DNA from: Planctomycetaceae bacterium
GTDB taxonomy: Bacteria > Planctomycetota > Planctomycetia > Planctomycetales > Planctomycetaceae
Assembly (NCBI GenBank): GCA_021732845.1
Contig: JAKFUF010000088.1
Coordinates: 1 to 46,465 of the forward strand
Direction: 5' to 3'
Length of the DNA: 46,465 nucleotides
Positions within the stretch are counted from its first letter, which is position 1; each line of letters begins with the position of its first letter. The notes beneath the pieces were generated by a model. The model was not told the DNA's origin. It searched no databases and saw only the letters and a program-made list of their open reading frames with translations. Both the position numbers and the translations under genes were made by a program. Positions 1-7,725 of this stretch are shown here, in pieces.

Positions 1-167
1 CTTGGACTCCAACGTCGACACCCTCAATGAGGCCTGCGCATAATTCTAGCCGGACAACATCACCCACGCACCTTGAGAAACCAATCAACACCTATTCTGT
101 GCGGGAATTACATGCCGGGGTAATAGTGACAATTCTGGGTGGAAGTGTGGGAGGAGGGTCACGAAAT

Positions 168-1067
168 TCACCCTCGTGCCAGCCACCGTGTCTTGCGTTT
201 GATTCGGTAAGCCATGTGCTGGCCCTCTTCCGCCATCACCCGTGTCCAAGCCGCTGCCTTCCCCAGGCCCAGATCCCTAAAAAACTGGAATCGGAACCAA
301 GTGAATAGCTGTGCCTTGCGACTGCAATACTGAATCAGCGGCTTGATCCCGCAAAAGTGCAAGACAGCGCATTCGGGAAAATGTCCGCGCTGCAGCTGGT
401 CCAGAGAGAATCGCCTGAGGAACTCCTCATCAGTAAGATCCGGCGCGGGAATCTGAACGTCACATGACGAAACACGGATCTCCCCACGCTGCTGCTTGCG
501 GAAAACGGCATAGTTGAAAAATCCCTGATCACCAAAGCGGAAGACCGATTCGTGCTGGTGATACAGCTTCAGCAGCTCGCGCATTTCGCTAATTGTGAAC
601 AGAGACTTCCAGGCGGCAAACGCTCCCGCACAAAATAGGGGTTTACCCCAAGGATCAAATTGTGGGTCGAGTTGCCGCAGCGCCACCGGATCGAACCACC
701 AGTTGTTCAGAGCATCGGCGGAATCGGGTACGGAAGTATTGAGCGACATGAATTGGTGGTCTTGCAACTGCAGACGTGCCAATACATTTCCCCAGACGAT
801 GGCGTCAGAATCCAGATACAAAAATCGGTCGAACGGGGCGTCGAGAAACGCCACCCATTTGACGTAGTAGTTGCCAGAAAGAGGGATGGCAAACGTGTGG
901 AGGTAGGAATTGGTCCGGAGAACGGTGACATCGTACACTCGAACGAGTTCATCCACGCATACGTCCCTATCGGCAATAACCGCGATCGGCGTATCGGGAA
1001 GAAAATAACGGATGCTCGCGCATGCAGCGGTCACCAGTGGATAATCATCCGGACAGCAAGCCGTCAC
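168..1067 (-). CDS. GT8-like glycosyltransferase, N-terminus uncertain
   Basis: About 299 residues with a GT-A-type nucleotide-sugar-binding core. An LDSDAIVWG stretch near residue 100 supplies the D-x-D motif used to bind the metal and the sugar-nucleotide diphosphate. A later FCAGAFAAW stretch and an LHFCG-IKP segment resemble GT8/glycogenin-type enzymes. It probably adds a sugar to the locus polysaccharide in the cytoplasm. The only usable start is GTG at 1067, which begins inside the first predicted beta-strand (upstream codons read ...ADIGVV). An in-frame TAA lies ten codons further up with no ATG, GTG or TTG between. The gene may therefore use a rare start or have lost its true 5' end. 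It is the most distal gene of the minus-strand glycan locus here, separated from the exostosin-like gene by an IS element. The family is fairly clear; donor and acceptor are unknown. Confidence 0.75.
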   Translation of the reverse strand: MTACCPDDYPLVTAACASIRYFLPDTPIAVIADRDVCVDELVRVYDVTVLRTNSYLHTFAIPLSGNYYVKWVAFLDAPFDRFLYLDSDAIVWGNVLARLQLQDHQFMSLNTSVPDSADALNNWWFDPVALRQLDPQFDPWGKPLFCAGAFAAWKSLFTISEMRELLKLYHQHESVFRFGDQGFFNYAVFRKQQRGEIRVSSCDVQIPAPDLTDEEFLRRFSLDQLQRGHFPECAVLHFCGIKPLIQYCSRKAQLFTWFRFQFFRDLGLGKAAAWTRVMAEEGQHMAYRIKRKTRWLARG

Positions 1068-1238
1068 GACACCAATGTCTGCTAGTTGACTGACGATTTA
1101 TCATTCCTCGGGGCCGGGGTCGGCGTTCCACCTTCGAGAATCGGACGCAGTTCGCCCGCGCTCAAGTGCCCCACGGAGGAGCGAGAGATAGCACCGCCGT
1201 GGACGCGTGGGATTGGTTATTCGCAGATAATTATGCTA

Positions 1239-2260
1239 GAGCCTGTTATTAACTTATACCAAGGTTTGGAGCGTGCTTGAGCAGGAGTGCGACCATGGCG
1301 ACCCAGTGCCATCCTGCCAGGACTGTCGCCAGTCGTTCGTAGTCACGTGCCAGCCTCAGCGAGCGGCCAAGCCACGCGAAGGTGCGTTCCACAACCCAAC
1401 GTTTGGGAAGCAGTACAAACCCGCGTTTGGCTTCCGTATGTTTGATAATCTCCAATTCAACGTTCTCGGCCTTGGCCGCCGTCCTCGCGTCTTCGCCTGT
1501 GTAGCCTTGGTCCGCGTGTGCGATCGTGACCGTCTGGCCGGTCACATCCTGAACTTCCTTGATCAGTTCGGCCACCTGGTGTCGCTCCTGTTCATTGGCC
1601 GGCGTTACAACCAAAGACAGCAGATATCCCAGTTTGTCCACGGCAATATGTACCGTGGAGCCCTTGCGTTTCTTGTGGCCGTCATAGCCCGCGCGGTCTC
1701 CGCTTTCCGGAGTCGACTGCAATGTCCTTCCATCGAGAATGATCGCGCTGGGATCCGCCGAGCGTCCCGCGGCCACGCGGGCGACAGCACGCAGATCATC
1801 GGCCAGCGATTCAAACACTCCGGCTGCCAACCACCGACGCGCTTGCTGATACACCACGGTCCACGGGGGAAAGTCGTTCGGCATGTAACGCCACTGCGCG
1901 CCGGTGTGCACCAGCCAACGCATGGCGTTCCACACGTTCCTCAGCGAGTGGACTCGCTGAGGAGAATCCTCCCGCACCGAGGCCAGATACGGGGCCAGAA
2001 AGGCCCATTCATCGTCAGTCAAATCACTATCGCGCCACGGTGAACCGGCCCGCAGCATCCAGCAGATCCCGTCCATGACCTCACGGGCTGGCTTTGGCGG
2101 TCGACCGGTCGCCTTGCGCTCAGGAAACATGTCCCAAATCTCGTTCCATTCCTCATTCGACAGCCGATGTCCAACTATTCTTCTGCCTCCATCCATGGAC
2201 CGTTTTACCTATCCCTGCAAATGCCACAAATCATGCCAAGAGTTGTTTCAAAACAGAGCC
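1239..2260 (-). mobile_element. Chimeric IS5-family element (two ISs fused)
   Basis: A 1022-bp element flanked on both sides by TA (1237-1238 and 2261-2262), within a C-TA-A target that fits the YTAR preference of IS5/IS427-type elements. The right 230 bp (2030-2260) is homologous to the right end of the second IS in this window (17218-17445): the terminus (GGCTCTGTTTTGAAAC on the minus strand), the leader and the first codons all correspond. The rest belongs to a different IS5-family element, with its own left end (GAGCCTGTTATTAACTT). The two termini share only a short core (CTGTT-T-AA), so the inverted repeats are mismatched. It lies two bases past the stop of the exostosin-like gene and breaks no reading frame. 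Confidence 0.8.
1249..2196 (-). CDS. Chimeric IS5-family DDE transposase
   Basis: A 315-residue uninterrupted reading frame. Residues 1-56 match the N-terminus of the second IS5 transposase in this window (NEEWNEIWDMFPERK, then GICWMLR...PWRD). From residue 57 the protein becomes another IS5 transposase beginning SDLTDDEWAFLAPYL, so it carries one and a partial copy of the IS4/IS5 N-terminal domain in tandem. The DDE catalytic set looks intact: LDG (D155), HADQGYTG (D229) and VVERTFAWL (E270). The junction is near 2028, where both parents read TGGCGCGA, so microhomology recombination or imprecise insertion is likely. Whether the fusion is active cannot be told from sequence; the frame has not decayed. 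Confidence 0.85.
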   Translation of the reverse strand: MDGGRRIVGHRLSNEEWNEIWDMFPERKATGRPPKPAREVMDGICWMLRAGSPWRDSDLTDDEWAFLAPYLASVREDSPQRVHSLRNVWNAMRWLVHTGAQWRYMPNDFPPWTVVYQQARRWLAAGVFESLADDLRAVARVAAGRSADPSAIILDGRTLQSTPESGDRAGYDGHKKRKGSTVHIAVDKLGYLLSLVVTPANEQERHQVAELIKEVQDVTGQTVTIAHADQGYTGEDARTAAKAENVELEIIKHTEAKRGFVLLPKRWVVERTFAWLGRSLRLARDYERLATVLAGWHWVAMVALLLKHAPNLGIS

Positions 2261-2264
2261 TAAC

Positions 2265-3293
2265 TTAGTCTAAATTACCGGAGTCAGAGCTGGCGGCCCG
2301 CAGTCGCATAATCGCACGAGCAAATGCCTTCGCCGTAATTTGTGCCCTGATGCTTAGGCGACTTAGCCGCTCATGCATGACCAAAAGCGGATGAAACAAT
2401 GTGTAGTACGCCTCCGGAATGGCCTGTGTTGAATCAATGTGATCTACCGACGCGAGAATGTACTCTAAATAACTGCCTGGAGCAAAGTACTTCTCATATG
2501 CCAGACGGGCCTTTCGGCCACGCTCCAAGAATTCATCCTCGTGAGACTTAACGAATTCATATATGTTATGCAATCGAGATTCCGGCAGAAACAGCGAGAA
2601 CTCGGACCAGTTGACTATTGGAGATGGATCCCAGTCATCAGCAATAATCACAGGGGGGATTCCAGCCTCAAGCATTTCAAAGACGCGCATGCTTGAAGTT
2701 CCTGCACCCCTGGGACATAGGACATATTTTGACCTTGAGCACAAATCCCAATAACGCAGATGGCATCTATCCTTAGACGTCGCCTCGATGGAAAAGTGAT
2801 TATAATTCGAAGTATTCTCGACGATTACATCCTTGTTTGGGAAGCTTAGTGCAAACAAGTTCCGTCGGATGCGATGGCTGTTTCGACCTGCGAATGAAAA
2901 CAGTAAATCCTTTGGACAATCCTTAGAATGCATGCCTGCGGGGACTGGATTCGGAAACGATAACTGATGCATCGGATAAGCAGCGGCGACGAACCGCCCT
3001 GACCGAGCCCATGCTCGGCTGGTCGAACTCACGAGGCCATGCAAAAAAATTGGCGGACTGTCTCCTTCGTACACGACAAAGCTCTTTCTTGGCCACCGCT
3101 TCCAGACATTGTTGCGCCTTAGAGATGCGAACAGATCGAAATCCGAGATGTCGGTAATAAGTATTATGTCAGCGTTAGAGGGGTCGGTGGAAAGCTCACA
3201 CAAGGCGGGTGGACAAAATAAGGCAAGCCTGGCTAATTCCTGGGCATATGCCCCATTCCCGCCGTTTGCACAGCTACTAATGTGTAGTCGCAT
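2265..3293 (-). CDS. Exostosin-like (GT47-type) glycosyltransferase
   Basis: About 342 residues from ATG at 3293 (MRLHISSCANGG); an upstream in-frame start would add 16 residues without homology-like character. The N-terminal half contains ADIILITD, typical of exostosin-type domains. The C-terminal half has LLFSFAGRNSHRIR, then CPRGAGTSSMRVFEMLEAGIPPVI, the conserved nucleotide-sugar-binding region of the exostosin/GT47 superfamily. It presumably transfers a sugar during assembly of the locus polysaccharide. It is followed by a chimeric IS5 element two bases after its stop and preceded by about 250 bp without a gene, so it may have its own promoter. Its composition looks more AT-rich than its neighbours, suggesting separate acquisition. 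Family assignment is confident; substrate is unknown. Confidence 0.82.
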   Translation of the reverse strand: MRLHISSCANGGNGAYAQELARLALFCPPALCELSTDPSNADIILITDISDFDLFASLRRNNVWKRWPRKSFVVYEGDSPPIFLHGLVSSTSRAWARSGRFVAAAYPMHQLSFPNPVPAGMHSKDCPKDLLFSFAGRNSHRIRRNLFALSFPNKDVIVENTSNYNHFSIEATSKDRCHLRYWDLCSRSKYVLCPRGAGTSSMRVFEMLEAGIPPVIIADDWDPSPIVNWSEFSLFLPESRLHNIYEFVKSHEDEFLERGRKARLAYEKYFAPGSYLEYILASVDHIDSTQAIPEAYYTLFHPLLVMHERLSRLSIRAQITAKAFARAIMRLRAASSDSGNLD

Positions 3294-3540
3294 CTGAAGT
3301 CTACCTTGCTGCTTAAACTGTGGATCGCCAATTGTCGACAACTTTCACTTCGCCGAGGCCACAATACGCTGTCACGTGAAATATCATGAGGCATTTAGGG
3401 TATGGCCGCTATATTGTCGTCGTCGACTTAGCGGTACGCCGACGTCAAGGATCTCAAGTCAAGCGACTGCTGTGCAGAAAAGGTCCATTTCAGCACTGAT
3501 CCAGCGCGCGGCCAGAAGTTTTGAGAACGTATGGAAGGTA

Positions 3541-4680
3541 TCAAGGGCTGTTATTCAACGCGAATGCCGGTTCGACCGTTTGCGGAGAGTGCAGGACATA
3601 TTGCAGCGTTCGCAGCGCAGCGAGCGCAAATTGCTCATTGCCGAATTGCTGGGCTGCGGCTGACGACAAAAAGGTCTGACCCGCCTGTTGCTTCTGCTTC
3701 CACTCTGCTTCGGACATTGTCCGCAGCGCCTGCAACAGCGCCCGCGGTGTGCGGTACCGGCGGATGTCGACAAAGGACTGCTCGGGAATCACCTCCGAGA
3801 TCCGCTCCTCGCCGAGGTATACCGGCACGGCCCCCGCCAACAGTGCGTCGAAAATCTTTTCGCTGATGTAACCGCGGTTCCCCTCGTAGTTTTCCACCGC
3901 TGCCACAAACCGGTATTGGGCACACAATTCATGCTTGGCTTGCGAAGCCACCCCCCGCCAGCAGCGATAGGGTCGATTCACATAGAATGGCGCCCACGAT
4001 ACCTGTTCACCGTTCCACCCCCGACCGTAAAGGTCCACAAAATCTAACGCTTCACGCTCTGCAGCCCGCGCCAACTGGCGACGATACGAATAGCGTTCCT
4101 GCGTCAGATATTCTCGCAATAGTCCGGGCGGGGACTGCCAGCCATTGAGCAGTTTTCCAATTGCCGGGAGACCTCCCAGTCCGCAGCGGCGCATTGCCCA
4201 CCATCCCTCCACCCGGTTGCTGTTGAGCAGCAGCAGGCCGCGCCGCTGGGCAAACGGAATGTCTGGTGGACTCGCAAACCAGGAATTGGGCAGTCGATAG
4301 TGAAAATGATTGGGCACCGGGTTGCTGCCGCAGCCATAATGCAGAACCGCATGAAAATGCGCCTGGTTGGCGTGTTGAAACGCATGCAGGCCAAGTACCG
4401 GTGTTTCGAGGATCTGCAGCACAAGCCGGCAATTGGGTGACAACCGCGAGAGAATCTTGTCGAATTCCCGTCGGGTGTCCGGCAGGTCGAGTAACCATAA
4501 GACGTCCGCACTTTCCAGTGGTCGCGTGTCCCAAGTGTTGATTTCGTAGCCATCGTCCGTGGCGCGTTCTTTCCACAGCGCGAAGGCATCTCGATAAACG
4601 CCATTGTATGACGTTCCCGCCTCAAACAGACGGTTTTCGCACCAGTCGTGAAAGCTGGGACGAACGAGAACCTGCCGCAT
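3541..4680 (-). CDS. GT10 family (alpha-1,3-fucosyltransferase-like) glycosyltransferase
   Basis: A 379-residue protein whose C-terminal half carries the GT10 signature: VENYEGNRGYISEKIFDALL followed by AGAVPVYLGEERISEVIP and FVDIRRY (about residues 262-305). This corresponds to the family motif (EN...YxTEKxxxAxxxGxVPxYxG) that binds GDP-fucose. The N-terminal half is variable, as is usual for acceptor-recognition domains. The locus encodes Gmd and Fcl, which make GDP-L-fucose, so the donor is very likely supplied locally. The start codon overlaps the stop of the upstream GT4 gene (TGATG), indicating translational coupling. The linkage (alpha-1,3 or other) and acceptor are unknown. This is the best-supported link between sugar-nucleotide synthesis and transfer in the window. 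Confidence 0.87.
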   Translation of the reverse strand: MRQVLVRPSFHDWCENRLFEAGTSYNGVYRDAFALWKERATDDGYEINTWDTRPLESADVLWLLDLPDTRREFDKILSRLSPNCRLVLQILETPVLGLHAFQHANQAHFHAVLHYGCGSNPVPNHFHYRLPNSWFASPPDIPFAQRRGLLLLNSNRVEGWWAMRRCGLGGLPAIGKLLNGWQSPPGLLREYLTQERYSYRRQLARAAEREALDFVDLYGRGWNGEQVSWAPFYVNRPYRCWRGVASQAKHELCAQYRFVAAVENYEGNRGYISEKIFDALLAGAVPVYLGEERISEVIPEQSFVDIRRYRTPRALLQALRTMSEAEWKQKQQAGQTFLSSAAAQQFGNEQFALAALRTLQYVLHSPQTVEPAFALNNSP

Positions 4681-5936
4681 CAGACCCGGTCTCCGCTCAG
4701 TTCACGATACAGCGAAATGTACTCGTCCGTGGTCCGCCGCAGGGAGAAATCATCGGATGCCAGCAGGCGCGCCTGGCGTCCAAGTGAGTCGCGGAGCTCA
4801 GTGTCAGTGAATAGACGTTCCAAGGCCTGCCGCAGGGCCCCTGCGTCGCCGACAGGGATGGAAATTCCGCCGTTTTCCCCCCGCACGATATCCGACAGGC
4901 CGCCGGTGCGGGTGGCGATCGCAGGAATGCCGCAGCTCATGGCTTCCACGGCGGTCAGGCCAAAGCTTTCAAAACGGGAGGGCATCACCAGCACATCCGC
5001 GGCGGAGTAGACCACGGAGAGCAATCTTTCATTGTCTGTCCAGCCAGCGGCGGTGGCTGAGACTGGAAGTGAAAATGCAGGCCAGCCCTTTCCAAACAGC
5101 AGCAGATGGCAATCGTTCCGCAGGGGACTTTCCTGCAGGGCGTCACAGACGAGTTTCAGGCTTTTGTTGTCGTCATTGAGGTCAGCCGCCCCGAAGGCCA
5201 GGATAAACTTGTCATGTGGGACTCCCAGCAGTTCGCGGCAGGTGCTTTTCCCACGTGGCTGAAAGGCATTGCAATCCACACCGAGATGAATCATGCGAAT
5301 GGAATTAGCGAGTTTACCCAAGCTGGAATCCCGTGCTGCCTGCAGCATCCAGCGACTGTTGGCCACCACGTGTATGGGGTGAGTTTGAAAGATTTTGCGC
5401 TTCAGTTCGAGACTGCGCGCGGCCCGCTGCCGATCCCACAGAAGGGGGCGGATCTGCGGGCATCCACGGCAGCCGTCCACAAACCCGCGGCAGTCTCCCG
5501 GAATGTGACATCCGCCTGTCAGGGGATTCAAGTCATGCAGCGACCAGACAATGGGTGTTGTGGCGGGAACCGTGGCAAAAAATGCGCGCCAGTCGAACCA
5601 GCGCGAAATCCAGTGTAGGTGCAGGATGTTCGATGCGTGTTCGGGCTGGAGTTCGCCAAAAGATAATTTTCCCGGGTGGGTGGGAAGTGTGAAAAATCCG
5701 CCACTGCGGGTGCGCCGCTGAAGGGACCATTCGCTGATTTTTTCGGCAATGCGTGCCAGCAATCCTCCCGAAGCGGGCCGCTGGGCCGATTGCCGAACGC
5801 TCCCATCCCCCATGCGGAAGTAGACCTGTGAAGGAACCTCCCGATCGACCAACTGCTGATGCAGGCGCAGGGCGGCGACACCTGCACCGCCAATGGTGGA
5901 CGTGGTCAAGTGGGTGATCCGGATAGGGCTCATCAT
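4680..5936 (-). CDS. GT4 family glycosyltransferase
   Basis: A 418-residue GT-B glycosyltransferase. The N-terminus (ITHLTTSTIGGAGVAALRLHQQL) is a classic GT4 acceptor-domain start. The segment LHLHWISRWFD...IVWSLHDLNPLTGGCH is typical of planctomycete and cyanobacterial GT4 proteins. The C-terminal donor domain shows VMPSRFESFGLTAVEAMSCGIPAIATRTGG with the conserved E-x7-E region (about residues 318-345). It probably elongates the polysaccharide in the cytoplasm using a retaining mechanism. Two ATGs are adjacent (5936 and 5933). It is coupled to the GT10 gene through a TGATG overlap. About 400 bp without genes lie upstream, so this gene pair may form its own transcript. Confidence 0.88.
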   Translation of the reverse strand: MMSPIRITHLTTSTIGGAGVAALRLHQQLVDREVPSQVYFRMGDGSVRQSAQRPASGGLLARIAEKISEWSLQRRTRSGGFFTLPTHPGKLSFGELQPEHASNILHLHWISRWFDWRAFFATVPATTPIVWSLHDLNPLTGGCHIPGDCRGFVDGCRGCPQIRPLLWDRQRAARSLELKRKIFQTHPIHVVANSRWMLQAARDSSLGKLANSIRMIHLGVDCNAFQPRGKSTCRELLGVPHDKFILAFGAADLNDDNKSLKLVCDALQESPLRNDCHLLLFGKGWPAFSLPVSATAAGWTDNERLLSVVYSAADVLVMPSRFESFGLTAVEAMSCGIPAIATRTGGLSDIVRGENGGISIPVGDAGALRQALERLFTDTELRDSLGRQARLLASDDFSLRRTTDEYISLYRELSGDRV

Positions 5937-6344
5937 ACCGTGAACTGGCTGAGGCGGTCAAAAAGCATCGGGCACCAGTTATTCGCACGGGACGAGTGAA
6001 GCCGGGGTTGACAATTCATTACCGACTGATACCTAAGGATCGTGGCAAGAATAAGTCTCGTATTTTAGAGTCGTAACTTGGTTCGGGGGGGAGTGGAAAC
6101 AGATCCTCCCGGAGGGATAAAAGCCATTAGCCGGCGGTTGAGCGCAGCGACACCGCCGGTCAAGAGGACTTGGATGACCCGATCCCGGAGGGATCGCAGC
6201 AGGCATCAACGGGGACTCTGCTGGCACCCCTCCGGGGTGCGGAACCGTCTCGCATTCCGTTCCGGGGGGCTCGCTGCACTCGACCCCCGGCTAATCGCTG
6301 CGATCCCTCCGGGATCACTTTCCTTCACAGTTATACCTGCCAAG
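5937..6344. repeat. Gene-free stretch with an inverted pair of palindromic repeat units
   Basis: No convincing gene. The sequence from about 6103 to 6316 is built of GC-rich palindromic modules. GATCCCGGAGGGATCGCAGC at 6181-6200 recurs as an exact 20-bp inverted copy at 6297-6316, and a degenerate copy lies at 6103-6118 (ATCCTCCCGGAGGGAT). A companion module AGCCGGCGGTTGAGCGCAGCG (6129-6149) has its inverted counterpart at about 6263-6292 (CTCGCTGCACTCGACCCCCGG). Another hairpin, CACCCCTCCGGGGTG, lies at 6225-6239. Such CCCGGAGGG modules are, from memory, dispersed in many planctomycete genomes and sometimes annotated as short hypothetical ORFs. They could form strong stem-loops and act as transcript boundaries between the flanking glycosyltransferase genes. 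Confidence 0.8.
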
Positions 6345-7592
6345 TTACGCTTCAGGATCTCCGTGTTGTTGTTGCCGCGATCCTAAGACAGACCGAATAG
6401 CGCGCCGAAAGCCGCACTGTATCATTTCCGTATTCACTACCGCTGCCGCTGTGGCAGCGGCATCCCTCATTCGAATCTGCCGCTCGAGGTCTCTCGAAAA
6501 TGTTAATATTTCGCTTGCCGCATTCTTGGCGGATGGAGTGGTGATAGTCAAACAGCATCCGTGCTCTCTGGCCCATTTGACAGCGGAGCATTCAGGCGGC
6601 CCCCACACTATTAGCGGCCTGCCGCTTTGCAGGCCATCGATCAGCTTCGAGGGAAAACTAGTCCGCATTCGACGTGACATCCGCGGTTCAAATGACATGA
6701 CGCAGAGGAGCGCATTCAAACTTTGCTGCCATTGCTCAAAGGCATTACCGCGTACATGGGGGAGCAGCACTCCTTGCTTTATCAACTTCTCAGCATAGGT
6801 TTCCGGCCAATCTGCGGCAGTGCCGCGCAACTCAATTTTGATCGAAGAAGTCGTCTCACATTGATCAACCAGTTGTCGAACCATTGGTCCGTACTCGCAT
6901 AAATTTCCCGCATAACCTAGTCTAAACTGGCTCTGTTCCAAAGAGATTGCCCTAAGCGGCAAGGGGCGGCCGGGAATCGGCAGTATGACGACTGCTTTTT
7001 CGGGGCTTCCCAACTCGGTCAGCATCCCTTCGGAGACACAGATGCAAAGTTGGCTTTGTGCGGCGATCTTATGAAAGCGTCTTTCCATCATCCGCCTCAC
7101 CGCTAGACGCGGCGACGCCATGTCCGGCCACCAGTCGTGAAAGATGGTCACCAGAGGGATGCCGAAATGCCTGGCCACTTCACCCGCTTGCTCAAAGGCC
7201 GGACCATGGGCAACGGTGAGAATTGCGTCTGGCTCAAAGGCCTGCACCTGTCTTAGCAAGCGAACCGTTGGTTGAGTCGACGCGCACAAAACCTCCACAT
7301 CTTTGCAGAGGTCGAAAAACCTCGATCGCCTGAGTCGTCTCCACATGCGAGTGGTGAAGACTGTTGGCAGCGAAGGTTCAGCTACGGCAATATCGAAATC
7401 TTTTGAATCGACGAGATGACGAAAAAGGAGGAGCTCCCCACCGGATGAGTCCTTTGGCTGGACATCCGAAAGAACCATGATACGGGGCAGTCTGACATTG
7501 CAGGGCTCGCACTCCGATTCAACGTGGACGCCACACTTGGTATTTGCAATGAGTTCGCCAGTAGCGGACGGGTGAGTCGGAGTCCTTGCCAT
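6345..7592 (-). CDS. GT4-like (GT-B fold) glycosyltransferase
   Basis: About 415 residues from ATG at 7592; a GTG five codons upstream is less likely. RIMVLSDVQPKDSSGGELLLFRHL marks the N-terminal domain, followed by AILTVAHGPAFEQAGEVARHFGIPLVTIFHDWWPD, characteristic of GT-B enzymes that bind an acceptor lipid or glycan. The donor-side segment reads CVMSFEPRMSRRMRTSFPSK, then SGRPLIVWGPPECSA. This segment is closely mirrored in the gene at 8912-10177, so the two are divergent paralogues probably adding successive residues. Separated from the acyltransferase gene by about 130 bp. Substrate unknown; the family placement rests on overall layout more than on a canonical GT4 E-x7-E motif. Confidence 0.78.
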   Translation of the reverse strand: MARTPTHPSATGELIANTKCGVHVESECEPCNVRLPRIMVLSDVQPKDSSGGELLLFRHLVDSKDFDIAVAEPSLPTVFTTRMWRRLRRSRFFDLCKDVEVLCASTQPTVRLLRQVQAFEPDAILTVAHGPAFEQAGEVARHFGIPLVTIFHDWWPDMASPRLAVRRMMERRFHKIAAQSQLCICVSEGMLTELGSPEKAVVILPIPGRPLPLRAISLEQSQFRLGYAGNLCEYGPMVRQLVDQCETTSSIKIELRGTAADWPETYAEKLIKQGVLLPHVRGNAFEQWQQSLNALLCVMSFEPRMSRRMRTSFPSKLIDGLQSGRPLIVWGPPECSAVKWAREHGCCLTITTPSAKNAASEILTFSRDLERQIRMRDAAATAAAVVNTEMIQCGFRRAIRSVLGSRQQQHGDPEA

Positions 7593-7725
7593 CAATGTCG
7601 CACCCACGCGGAGTATTCATGAAATTCATCTGTGCCTGACGTGGCGAGTTTCATTGCTGTATGACTGCGAGAGTTTAGCCCGGCAGCAGTGGGTTTGGCA
7701 GTTGAGTTGCGCCGGTTGTCGTTCG

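Noticed and set aside
1088-1215. Short minus-strand frame (RVHGGAISRSSVGHLSAGELRPILEGG) between the GT8-like gene and the chimeric IS
   Set aside because: It looks protein-like, but no start is present and a stop bounds it on both sides even when the IS is removed in silico; not enough to call a gene.
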